From: Candidatus Melainabacteria bacterium
GTDB taxonomy: Bacteria; Cyanobacteriota; Vampirovibrionia; Gastranaerophilales; Gastranaerophilaceae
Assembly: GCA_003258725.1 (NCBI GenBank)
Contig: QHMG01000005.1
Span: 124,001 to 188,000 of the forward strand
Direction: 5' to 3'
DNA length: 64,000 bases
The notes beneath the pieces were generated by a model. That model was not told where the DNA came from, did no database searches, and saw nothing but the letters and a program-made list of their open reading frames with translations. How positions within the stretch are numbered: position 1 is the stretch's first letter; each line of letters starts with the position of its first letter. Below are positions 1 through 7,557 of this stretch, in pieces. A program made the position numbers and the translations under genes.

Positions 1-543
1 GCGTTATACCAAGCTAAAGAAGGCAGATTACACATCTTAGGAAAAATGAGAGAAGTAATCACAGAACCAGCTAAGGAATTATCACCATTTGCACCAAGCA
101 TTACAACAATGACTATTCCAACAGAAGATATTGGAACAGTTATCGGACCTGGTGGTAAACAAATTCGTGCTATTATTGATGCTTCAGGTGCTGAAATTGA
201 TATTCAAGATTCAGGTCTTGTAACAATCACTTCAAACGACCAAGAAGGTGCTAAAATTGCTATCAATATGATTAAACAACTTACTTTTAAACCAGAAGTT
301 GGTATGGTTATGAAGGGTAAAGTTGTAAGAATCATTCCTATCGGTGCTTTCGTTGAATTAGGCGGTGGCAAAGACGGTATGGTTCACATTTCTCAAATCT
401 GCAAAGAAAGAATTGAAACAATTGAACCACACGTAAACGTAGGTGATGAAGTAGTTGTTAAGATTATCAAAATTGACGACAAAGGCAGAGTAAACTTAAC
501 AATCAAAGGTGTTACAGACGAAGAAAAAGCATCTGTAATGTAA
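1..543 (+). CDS. pnp: Polyribonucleotide nucleotidyltransferase, C-terminal part (PNPase)
   Basis: This is the end of a PNPase, the 3'-5' phosphorolytic exoribonuclease of mRNA decay. The reading frame is open from base 1 and starts inside the core (ALYQAKEGRLHILGKM), so the true start lies outside the window. A KH domain follows (VIGPGGKQIRAI) and then an S1 RNA-binding domain (GKVVRIIPIGAFVELGGGKDGMVHIS). The tail after S1 is only a few residues, so there is no long acidic extension. A strong hairpin and T-run follow the stop. Family assignment is certain; only the last 180 residues are seen. Confidence 0.97.
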   Translation, partial: ALYQAKEGRLHILGKMREVITEPAKELSPFAPSITTMTIPTEDIGTVIGPGGKQIRAIIDASGAEIDIQDSGLVTITSNDQEGAKIAINMIKQLTFKPEVGMVMKGKVVRIIPIGAFVELGGGKDGMVHISQICKERIETIEPHVNVGDEVVVKIIKIDDKGRVNLTIKGVTDEEKASVM

Positions 544-568
544 TTTGAAAGTTAAATAAGATAAATTA

Positions 569-609
569 ACGGGGTCGGTTGGAATAAAATTCCAGCAGAT
601 CCCGTTTTT
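569..609 (+). terminator. Rho-independent terminator of pnp
   Basis: A long imperfect stem begins ACGGGGTC and closes with GATCCCGT. The inner arm GGAAT/ATTCC surrounds an AAA loop and a TTTTTG run follows. It lies 26 bases after the pnp stop. Confidence 0.9.
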
Positions 610-714
610 GTTACGAAAAATTAATATAATTTTATTTTTAAGCAATTTTCGATATTCACCTAATTTACATGCGACATATGTAGAAAATAAGTTATAAGGA
701 AGGAAGGTTTAAAA

Positions 715-1086
715 ATGAATGTTTCTACAAATGTTATGCAACCAAGTTTTCAAGCACGTCTAAAGAACAATGATGTAACAAAAAGTATTGTGAATAAAAT
801 GGATGATAAAGAGGCATTTGCAATGAAAGATGCCCTTACAAAATTGACAAAAGTTGCTCCTGATGATATTTTGGAAGTGAAAAAAGTTGGAATGTCACGT
901 AAACACGGTTCAATTTATGCTGTTGTGAATGAAGCTCGAAATAAACAAGTTGAAATTGGAGGATCGAATGGTAGGCTTGTTGATATTTTGAGCAAGGCTT
1001 CTGAAAAAGGTTCAGAAATGTATAATAGATTGTTTGAATCTGATGCAGATAAAGCTAAAAAAGATATTTTTGATATGATGGCTTAA
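715..1086 (+). CDS. Orphan cytoplasmic protein, 123 aa
   Basis: The function is not recognised. The ATG follows a clear ribosome binding site (AAGGAAGG) about 9 bases upstream. The protein is charged and lysine-rich, with no signal peptide or membrane segment. The N-terminus carries SFQAR at residues 11-15, which resembles the short [NS]F-x-[GA]-[KR] tags on other proteins of this window. The middle (about residues 55-95) looks like a compact alpha/beta unit (DDILEVKKVGMSRKHGSIYAVVNEAR). It is a single-gene unit between two terminators, so the neighbours say nothing of its role. Confidence 0.8.
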   Translation: MNVSTNVMQPSFQARLKNNDVTKSIVNKMDDKEAFAMKDALTKLTKVAPDDILEVKKVGMSRKHGSIYAVVNEARNKQVEIGGSNGRLVDILSKASEKGSEMYNRLFESDADKAKKDIFDMMA

Positions 1087-1099
1087 TTAGATAAATGTT

Positions 1100-1136
1100 A
1101 ATAAGGCGGTTGGGATTTTATCCCAACCGCCTTATT
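1100..1136 (+). terminator. Strong terminator after the 715-1086 gene
   Basis: A perfect 16-bp stem (AATAAGGCGGTTGGGA with its complement) encloses a short TTTTA loop, followed by an A-rich stretch. It ends the orphan gene unit. Confidence 0.88.
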
Positions 1137-1426
1137 ATAAAAAAATATAATCGTTTAGTGCAAAAAAAAAACCACTTATTAAAAAAGTGGTTTCGGAATT
1201 TTTTTTGTAATTCCTCGTGTAGAAGGTTAGTGTGTGGTAGGTTAGTGTGTAGTGTGTGTGTTTTGTATAAAACTTTCTTCTTCTTAATTAACTCTTTAAA
1301 TATCTCTCGTACTTATATAAAGTATTTTTGAAAGGGCAGATTTCAGACATGTGGATTTTTGTTACAAAACTTAATTTTTATTTCTGAAACTCAATAAAAA
1401 CGGCATTTTGTAATTAAATTTATGTG
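1137..1426. other. Intergenic region with second hairpin and GT-rich tract
   Basis: No credible gene is seen. The stretch holds a second hairpin (AAACCACT/AGTGGTTT, 1169-1192) followed by eight T, a GT-rich low-complexity tract at 1215-1260 in which GGTTAGTGTGT occurs twice, and AT-rich sequence leading to the def promoter. A 78-codon open frame crosses the terminator and the GT tract; its Cys/Arg/Phe-rich product does not look coding. Confidence 0.6.
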
Positions 1427-1435
1427 TGATATAAT
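1427..1435 (+). promoter_or_regulatory. Extended -10 promoter of the def operon
   Basis: TGATATAAT matches the extended -10 consensus TGnTATAAT. A weak -35 (TTGTAA, 1408-1413) lies 16 bases upstream. The same TGATATA core precedes gdhA (15713) and the gene at 38605. Confidence 0.65.
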
Positions 1436-1467
1436 TAAGAAAAAAGAAAAATTATAGAGGTTTTAAC

Positions 1468-2085
1468 ATGTCAATTAGAAAAGTTGTAAAGTTTGGTGAT
1501 CCATTTTTAAGAGAAAAAGCAAAAGAAGTTCACAAAGTATCTAAAAAAATTCAAGATTTAGTTACTGATTTGTTAGATACAATGTATGCTGAAAATGGTG
1601 TTGGCTTGGCAGCTCCTCAAATTGGTGAAAATTATAGAGTTTTTGTAATTGACGTTTCAACTGGCGACCAACCATTGAATCCAATGGTGTTTATTAACCC
1701 TAAAATCATTAAAAAATCAGGTGCTACAATCAGTAATGAAGGTTGTTTGAGTTTTCCAGAGGCTTATACAGAGGTTCGTCGTTATAGCGATGTTATGGTT
1801 AAAGCTATGGATAGAAAAGGTCGTTCTTTTGTTTTAGAAGCTCATGACGGTTCACTTTTGGCTCGTTGCATTCAACACGAAAACGATCACTTAGACGGTA
1901 TTCTTTTTGTCGATCATGCGTTGAATCGTTTTGATGCAGAAGAAACATTGAAAGAACACAATTTGCCACCATTACAAGTTGATAAGATGCTTGAAGAACC
2001 TGAATTACAAGCAAAAATTGAAGAATTATTAGAAGCAGTAGACACAACTGAAGAAACAGAAGAACAAGACGAAGATGACAAATAA
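1468..2085 (+). CDS. def: Peptide deformylase
   Basis: Removes the formyl group from the N-terminal methionine of nascent proteins in the cytosol. All three family motifs are visible: GVGLAAPQIG (residues 44-53), EGCLS (91-95, with the metal-ligand Cys) and QHENDH (136-141, HExxH metal site). The last 40 or so residues form an acidic extension not needed for catalysis. The start has an AGAGG site 7 bases upstream. It overlaps fmt by 11 bases, so the enzymes that add and remove the formyl group are translationally coupled. Confidence 0.96.
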   Translation: MSIRKVVKFGDPFLREKAKEVHKVSKKIQDLVTDLLDTMYAENGVGLAAPQIGENYRVFVIDVSTGDQPLNPMVFINPKIIKKSGATISNEGCLSFPEAYTEVRRYSDVMVKAMDRKGRSFVLEAHDGSLLARCIQHENDHLDGILFVDHALNRFDAEETLKEHNLPPLQVDKMLEEPELQAKIEELLEAVDTTEETEEQDEDDK

Positions 2086-2998
2086 GATTAAAGTTGTATT
2101 TTTTGGCACTCCAAAAATCGCCTTAAAATCATTAGAATATTTAATAAATTCAGACAAATTTGAGGTTATGGCGGTTGTAACTCAACCTGATAAACCAGCA
2201 GGACGTGGACATAAATTAACTATGTCGCCTATAAAACAATGTGCATTAGAGAATAATTTGCCTGTATTTCAACCAAAATCAATTAGAAAAGAACCTGAAA
2301 TTCAAGCAGAATTGAAAAAACTTGAACCAGATTTCTTTGTAACTTTTGCCTTTGGTCAAATTTTGTCGCAAGAAGTTTTAGATATTCCAAAATATGAAAC
2401 AATTAATTTACATGCGTCATTATTGCCTCGTTACAGAGGTGCAAATCCACTACAACGAGCAATTATCAACGGTGATAAGGAAACTGGTATTTGTACAATG
2501 ATTACAGAATTGGGATTAGATTGCGGCGATGTTTGTATGCGTGAACCAATCGAGATTACAGACACCTTGAACTGTGTTCAGCTGTTTGATATTGTGAGTG
2601 AAAAATCGCCAGAAATGATTGAAAAAACGCTTGTTGGCTTAGTTGATAAAACTTTGACACCTGAAAAACAATGCGAAGACGGCGTTTGTATGGCAAATAA
2701 ACTTGCAAAAGAAGAATGCAAAATTGATTGGACAAGGTCTGCACAAGAAATTCACAACCTTGTAAGAGGTATTTATCAATGCCCAAGTGCATATTTTATG
2801 TTTAACGATAAAATTATAAAAGTGCTTGAAACACGTGTGGAAACTGGAAAAGGCAATGCAGGTGAGTTTATAAATATTACAAAACAAGGCGTTGAAGTTG
2901 CTTGTGGCGAAGGAAGCCTTTTATTGATGAAGGTTAAACCAGAAGGCAAGGGCGAAATGCCTGCACGAGATTGGTATAACGGAGTTAAAAAGAAATGA
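2075..2998 (+). CDS. fmt: Methionyl-tRNA formyltransferase
   Basis: Formylates initiator Met-tRNA using 10-formyl-tetrahydrofolate. The N-terminal formyltransferase fold shows Asn111, His113 and SLLPRYRGANP (115-125), and Asp149 in LGLDCGD; these correspond to the Asn/His/Asp catalytic set of the family. The C-terminal tRNA-binding domain begins near residue 205. At 307 residues it has the usual length. It starts inside def and its stop overlaps the start of aroH (ATGA). Confidence 0.96.
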   Translation: MTNKIKVVFFGTPKIALKSLEYLINSDKFEVMAVVTQPDKPAGRGHKLTMSPIKQCALENNLPVFQPKSIRKEPEIQAELKKLEPDFFVTFAFGQILSQEVLDIPKYETINLHASLLPRYRGANPLQRAIINGDKETGICTMITELGLDCGDVCMREPIEITDTLNCVQLFDIVSEKSPEMIEKTLVGLVDKTLTPEKQCEDGVCMANKLAKEECKIDWTRSAQEIHNLVRGIYQCPSAYFMFNDKIIKVLETRVETGKGNAGEFINITKQGVEVACGEGSLLLMKVKPEGKGEMPARDWYNGVKKK

Positions 2999-3345
2999 TT
3001 TCAAAAGGAATTAGAGGTGCAATTACTGTTGATGCGAATACTGAAGATGCGTTAAAAGACGCAACTTTAGAGCTTTTGACTGAACTTGTAGAAAAAAATA
3101 ATATTGAAGAAGCTGATATTTCGCACGTATTTTTTACTTTAACAAACGATTTGAACGCTGCATTTCCTGCAAAATTTGCACGTTTAGATTTTGGTTGGAA
3201 AAAAGTTGCAATGATGTGTCATCACGAGCTTGATGTTCCAAATTCTTTACCAATGTGCTTGCGTGTAATGCTTGTTGTAAATTGTGGCGAAAATTTTGAA
3301 CCAGAATTTGTATATTTGAAGGGTGCTGAAAAACTTAGAGGCTAA
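2995..3345 (+). CDS. aroH: Chorismate mutase, AroH type
   Basis: Converts chorismate to prephenate in phenylalanine and tyrosine synthesis. The 116-residue protein fits the trimeric AroH (Bacillus subtilis) class rather than the all-helical AroQ class. Active-site residues are in register with the family: Arg7 (KGIRGAITV), Glu78 (CHHELDVP), Arg90 (LRVMLVV) and Tyr107 (VYLKGA). The ATG overlaps the fmt TGA, so it is coupled into the def-fmt operon. No other shikimate gene is nearby. Confidence 0.93.
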   Translation: MISKGIRGAITVDANTEDALKDATLELLTELVEKNNIEEADISHVFFTLTNDLNAAFPAKFARLDFGWKKVAMMCHHELDVPNSLPMCLRVMLVVNCGENFEPEFVYLKGAEKLRG

Positions 3346-3348
3346 ATT

Positions 3349-4938
3349 ATGATGTATTTTGATAATTTAACCTTAAAGGCTTTTGTAGAGGAAAATTCAA
3401 ACTTTTTTACAGGCGCAAGAATCCAAAAAGTTCAGCAACCGACCCGTAGAGAATTTATTTTTACGCTAAGAAATAATGGCGAAACTCGAAAATTTTATGC
3501 AAATATTACACCGAACATGCATCACATTTGCTTTATGAGCAAAGAAAATGAGGCAAAAAGATATTTGGAAATACCAAAACAACCGCCGATGTTTTGCATG
3601 CTTTTGAGAAAATATGTAGAAAGCGCTAAAATTTGTAGAATTGAACAGCCTTTTTATGAAAGAATTTTAGAAATTTATATTGAAGCATATAATGAATTAT
3701 CAGAAAAAATTCAATTATGCTTGGCGTTTGAACTTATGGGAAAACATTCTAATATCGTTTTATATTCAACCGATACGAATATGATTTTGGGGTGTGCGCA
3801 TAACGTCGGTTCAGAAAAAAGTCGTGATAGAGAAATGCGAGGAAATGTTCCATATATTTATCCGCCAAAACAAAACAAACGAGATTTTTTGAGCTATTTT
3901 GGGCAAATTAATTTTGACTTGCTTGCAGATGATTTTTATGGTTTTTCAAAACCTTTTGCAAAAATGTGTGAAGGGCAGGATTTAGAAACAATCAAGGATT
4001 TTCTTGAGTTGAAGCACCTTTCACCAGTTATAAGTGAGGATTTTTCAAAATATTCTTTGTTCAGTAAAATTTTGTCAGGGATTTCGCAGGAGTCTGTAAA
4101 TTCAATGATTGACAACTATTTTGCATATCATCAAAACAAAGAAATTTTGTCAAATCTGAAAACAAAATTATCGACAAATATTCAACATCGTTTAAAGAAG
4201 GCAAAAAATTCGCTTGATAAAATTAATCGTCAATTGCAAAAAGAAAAAAATGCCGAAAAATACCGTAAATACGGCGATTTGATTATGGCAAATTTATACA
4301 ATTTAAAAGAATACTCAAAGACTTGTACCCTAACAGATTGGGAAATAAATCAAGAAATTACGATTGATTTAGATGAAGCAAAAACTTTAAAAGAAAATGC
4401 AAATCGCTATTTTAAACTTTATAATAAGTCAAAACGCTCATCAGAAAAACTGCAAGAGTTGAAACAAGAGCTAGAAGATGAAATTGGATATTGCACTCAA
4501 ACGCTTTATACAATTGAAGTTGCAGATGACAATGAAATTTTAAACGAAATAAAAGAAGAAGTTTTGACAGAAGATACACCTAAAAAAACTCAAGTTAGTA
4601 ATATTGAAACTCACGAAATACAAGGTTTTACAGTATATGTGGGCAAAAATAATAAACAAAACGATTTTATAATTTCAAAACTTGCAAAAGATAATGACAT
4701 GTGGTTTCATTCGCACAATTGCGCAGGTTCTCATGTTTTGCTAAAACTTCCAAATGGTGAAGAACCTAACGACGAATTGATTTTTGAGTGTGCAAAATTG
4801 GCAAAAAACAATTCACAAGGCGCAAATTCAAGCAAAATCGGCATAATTTACACTCGCAGAAAATATTTGCGTAAACCACCAGCAGCAAACTTGGGTTATG
4901 TAACTTACAAAAATGAGCAAGAAATTATAATTGACTAA
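3349..4938 (+). CDS. rqcH: RqcH/NFACT-family ribosome-rescue factor (FbpA-like)
   Basis: Family members bind stalled 50S subunits carrying peptidyl-tRNA and direct C-terminal alanine tailing. Order: NFACT-N domain (residues 1-170, with FCMLLRKYVESAKI and ELMGKHSNIVL), helix-hairpin and long coiled coil (about 250-390), and the NFACT-R/DUF814 domain at the C-terminus (MWFHSHNCAGSHVLLK). The Asp-Arg pair known to be needed in B. subtilis RqcH appears here as Glu104-Arg105 by my alignment. The start has AGAGG 7 bases upstream; Met2 is an alternative. The 3' end overlaps the convergent PHP gene by 14 bases. Confidence 0.9.
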   Translation: MMYFDNLTLKAFVEENSNFFTGARIQKVQQPTRREFIFTLRNNGETRKFYANITPNMHHICFMSKENEAKRYLEIPKQPPMFCMLLRKYVESAKICRIEQPFYERILEIYIEAYNELSEKIQLCLAFELMGKHSNIVLYSTDTNMILGCAHNVGSEKSRDREMRGNVPYIYPPKQNKRDFLSYFGQINFDLLADDFYGFSKPFAKMCEGQDLETIKDFLELKHLSPVISEDFSKYSLFSKILSGISQESVNSMIDNYFAYHQNKEILSNLKTKLSTNIQHRLKKAKNSLDKINRQLQKEKNAEKYRKYGDLIMANLYNLKEYSKTCTLTDWEINQEITIDLDEAKTLKENANRYFKLYNKSKRSSEKLQELKQELEDEIGYCTQTLYTIEVADDNEILNEIKEEVLTEDTPKKTQVSNIETHEIQGFTVYVGKNNKQNDFIISKLAKDNDMWFHSHNCAGSHVLLKLPNGEEPNDELIFECAKLAKNNSQGANSSKIGIIYTRRKYLRKPPAANLGYVTYKNEQEIIID

Positions 4939-5575
4939 GTGGTGTAAGATTGTGGTGGCAATCCGTTCCGCCAGTTTTAATCAAACCGTATTTGTCCGCA
5001 ATTTTCTCCATAATGTGGCGAGAGTGAAATTTGATAATTCCTCGATGTCTGTCATAAGGGTAGTAAACTTCTAACCCGTCAAGCCCAATATCTTTAAGCG
5101 TTTTAACAAAGTTCTCCATACTGATACACCAACAACAAGCAGGGTGAGCTAAAACGGCGATACCGCCTGCGTTATGAATAGCCTGTATAAGTTTTTTTAC
5201 ATCTCGTCTTGCAAAAATTCTAACCCAATCGGCTTCCGTTTCTTTTTTGTTTTTTGCTAAGAATGGCTTTAAACCTTCATTGTGAACGTCAATGCCGTAG
5301 CCTAATAGGTGGAAGAAAATTCCTTTATACCAACAATCAAATTCAACGCCTGTAATTACAAAGTTTTCGTTCTGTAAATCCGTTTCTAAATAGGCATTAA
5401 CTGTGTTGTGGTCTGTTACTGCAATATACTCAAAGCCTTTGTCTCTAGCTTGTTTTAGCAATTCTTCCACGCTCAATTCACCGTCAGAAAATTTTGTGTG
5501 AATGTGTAAATTGACGTTATTTAAAAAATTTTCTTTCGTGAACGACTTAATTAATTCTTTGTAATCCATTTTCAT
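4925..5575 (-). CDS. PHP-domain phosphoesterase (RNase AM/YciV-like)
   Basis: A polymerase-and-histidinol-phosphatase (PHP) metal-dependent phosphoesterase. Visible metal-binding motifs are HIHTKFSDG (near residue 24), TDHN (54-57), VLAHPACCW and, at the end, GGTDCHH. This set matches the TrpH/YciV group, whose E. coli member is a 5'-3' exonuclease on RNA and short oligonucleotides; substrate here is inferred. The frame is open further upstream but would run into the divergent gene at 5628, so I place the start at MKMDYK. A GGGA lies upstream, best spaced for the second Met at 5569. Confidence 0.85.
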   Translation of the reverse strand: MKMDYKELIKSFTKENFLNNVNLHIHTKFSDGELSVEELLKQARDKGFEYIAVTDHNTVNAYLETDLQNENFVITGVEFDCWYKGIFFHLLGYGIDVHNEGLKPFLAKNKKETEADWVRIFARRDVKKLIQAIHNAGGIAVLAHPACCWCISMENFVKTLKDIGLDGLEVYYPYDRHRGIIKFHSRHIMEKIADKYGLIKTGGTDCHHNLTPLSQL

Positions 5576-5627
5576 ATTTCCCGTATTTATAATAAAATAA
5601 TTATACAATAAATTTACGAGGATAACT

Positions 5628-6545
5628 ATGGCAAACGAAAACAAGACAGTGTTTGGTACATTTACAGAAGCGGTGGGCATTTATTTACAACACTTGCCAA
5701 CCTTTCTAAAATATATGACTTTTCCTGTTTTAGGACAATTTTTCGGTGTACTCCTTGCTTTTGGCTTGTCTTTAGGATTTGCTTTTAACGCAACAACTTC
5801 AGGCGTTGACCCGTCAATGATTTTGCCACTTACGCTGATTTTGACAATTCCAGGTTTGGTAATTTTTGCAAAAGCCTTTTGGGAATACTTGATTGCCTAT
5901 GTTGCAATTTCTTCAATGGCTGAAAATACTGTAAAATCTGGAAAAATTTATGATATTAATGCTCATAAACAAGTCGCACTTAAAAGAATTCCTGATTTTG
6001 TAGGACTTTGGTTGTTATTCGGGGTATTTACCTCAGTTGCTCTATTACCGCCAATGTGGGGCTTTGGTGCTGTAATTTTTATTTTCTTGGTTTTAATCTT
6101 TCAAGTGTTTACATTTGAAAAGTTTGCAACTCCGACAGAATGTTTTAAACGTAGCTGGGTGCTTGTTAAATCAGATTTTTGGGGAACTTTAGGCTTGTTA
6201 GCTTTAGTTGGATTTTTAACTTATTGGTTACTACCAAAAGTTTTTGAACTTATTTTGACTGCAATTCAAGTAATGACCTTGCTTACAATGTTAATTGATC
6301 CAATGCTTACAGATTCAATAAACACTTGGAATACTGCGCTAACAACTTTAGGGGTTCCGTTTGTAATTACATCTTTAATGATTACAAAAATGATTGTAGG
6401 AACAATTGTTTCAACTCTTGTAATTTGCTATACTTTGCCAATTCGTTCAATTGCGTGGACTTTATGGTATAAAAAGTTGAATACAGCAATGATAAAAGCT
6501 AGTTCTAAGAAGAAAAAGAAGGCTGACAAAAAAGAAAATGTTTAG
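5628..6545 (+). CDS. Multi-spanning membrane protein, 305 aa
   Basis: A polytopic inner-membrane protein of unknown role. About six to seven hydrophobic segments are visible, starting near residue 25, with a glycine-rich central pair (VGLWLLFGVFTSVALLPPMW) and a final helix near 255-280. The C-terminus is strongly basic (KASSKKKKKADKKENV) and should be cytoplasmic. The start has GAGGA 6 bases upstream. It heads an operon with the zinc-ribbon gene (8-base overlap) and rph. The layout resembles stress-response membrane domains of the glycerophosphodiester phosphodiesterase (GDPD) type, but the match is weak. Confidence 0.75.
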   Translation: MANENKTVFGTFTEAVGIYLQHLPTFLKYMTFPVLGQFFGVLLAFGLSLGFAFNATTSGVDPSMILPLTLILTIPGLVIFAKAFWEYLIAYVAISSMAENTVKSGKIYDINAHKQVALKRIPDFVGLWLLFGVFTSVALLPPMWGFGAVIFIFLVLIFQVFTFEKFATPTECFKRSWVLVKSDFWGTLGLLALVGFLTYWLLPKVFELILTAIQVMTLLTMLIDPMLTDSINTWNTALTTLGVPFVITSLMITKMIVGTIVSTLVICYTLPIRSIAWTLWYKKLNTAMIKASSKKKKKADKKENV

Positions 6546-6780
6546 ATGTAAGTATTGCAAGAGCGTTGATAAATTTGAATTGATGTTTGCACCGAGTTAT
6601 AATGGTAACAGAAATTTTTCCCAACATTACAACAATAGAAATCAAATAGAAATAAGCGTTGACGGATATGCATTTGTACCGTCACTTGATTTTATGAACG
6701 AACATGCAGTATGCAAATATTGCGGTCAAACTTACACTTGGGAATATGAATTTGAAAAGGAAAGGCGAATAAGAAAATGA
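6538..6780 (+). CDS. Small zinc-ribbon protein, 80 aa
   Basis: Two CxxC knuckles (CKYC at 4-7 and CKYCGQ near 60) predict one zinc ribbon split by a loop rich in Asn, Tyr and Phe. No catalytic motif is seen. It overlaps the membrane-protein gene upstream by 8 bases and shares ATGA with rph downstream, which indicates co-translation of all three. Acting with RNase PH or on RNA is a guess from position only. Confidence 0.8.
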   Translation: MFRCKYCKSVDKFELMFAPSYNGNRNFSQHYNNRNQIEISVDGYAFVPSLDFMNEHAVCKYCGQTYTWEYEFEKERRIRK

Positions 6781-7475
6781 GAAAAGACGGAAGACAAAAT
6801 AACGAATTAAGACCTGTAAAATTTATTAGGGATTTTACAAAGAATGCGCTAGGTTCAGTTTTGGTAGAATTTGGTGATACAAAGGTTATAACAACAGCTT
6901 CAGTCGAGATGAAACAACCAAAATGGATGGATAAAGAGTCAACTCAAGGTTGGGTTACTGCGGAATATTCTCTTTTACCTTCGTCAACTTCAACTCGTTG
7001 TGATAGAGAACGAAACAAAATTTCAGGCAGAACACAAGAAATTCAAAGACTTATTGGCAGAAGCCTTAGAGCTTGCGTAGATATGGAAAAAATGCCTAAA
7101 ATGACGATTACAATTGATGCTGATGTAATTCAAGCAGACGGTGGAACAAGAACTGCAAGTATTTGCGGTGGTTTTGTTGCACTAAAAATTGCGGTTGAAA
7201 AATTAATGGAGCAAGGTATATTAAAAGAAAATCCAATCAAAGACGAAATTGGCGCAATCTCAGTGGGTATTGTAAACGGCGAAGTCCGTTTAGACTTGTG
7301 CTATGAAGAAGATTCACATGCTCAAGTTGATTCAAATGTTGTAATGACAAAATCTGGAAAAATTATTGAATTTCAAACAACAGCAGAAGGTGACCCTTAT
7401 GACCAAAAACAATTAATGGAAATTTTTAATACCGCAAAGGCAGGCATTGAACAAATTATTCCATTGTATGAATAA
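6777..7475 (+). CDS. rph: Ribonuclease PH
   Basis: Phosphorolytic 3'-5' exoribonuclease that trims tRNA 3' ends. The protein aligns along its whole 232 residues with E. coli RNase PH: RKDGRQNNELRPV at the N-terminus, GSVLVEFGDTKV, the Arg-rich segment TRCDRERNKISGRTQEIQRLIGRSLR, QADGGTRTASI and the acidic DSNVVM strand. It is a separate hexamer-forming enzyme from the PNPase at the left edge. Start has GGAAAGG upstream and overlaps the previous stop. Confidence 0.96.
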   Translation: MRKDGRQNNELRPVKFIRDFTKNALGSVLVEFGDTKVITTASVEMKQPKWMDKESTQGWVTAEYSLLPSSTSTRCDRERNKISGRTQEIQRLIGRSLRACVDMEKMPKMTITIDADVIQADGGTRTASICGGFVALKIAVEKLMEQGILKENPIKDEIGAISVGIVNGEVRLDLCYEEDSHAQVDSNVVMTKSGKIIEFQTTAEGDPYDQKQLMEIFNTAKAGIEQIIPLYE

Positions 7476-7493
7476 TTAATATTTAAAACAGAG

Positions 7494-7527
7494 AAGAAGC
7501 GCCGTGACATTCGTCACGGCGCTTCTT
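7494..7527. terminator. Bidirectional terminator between rph and the PurD-like gene
   Basis: A perfect 15-bp stem, AAGAAGCGCCGTGAC with its complement, around an ATTC loop. It sits between converging genes and has T/A runs on both sides. Confidence 0.9.
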
Positions 7528-7557
7528 TAATTCTAACAAATTCCACTTGTTACGATA

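Noticed and set aside
1095..1331. Open frame of 78 codons downstream of the orphan gene
   Set aside because: It starts inside a terminator, crosses a second hairpin and a GT-rich tract, and its product is an Arg/Cys/Phe-rich string with no ribosome binding site.
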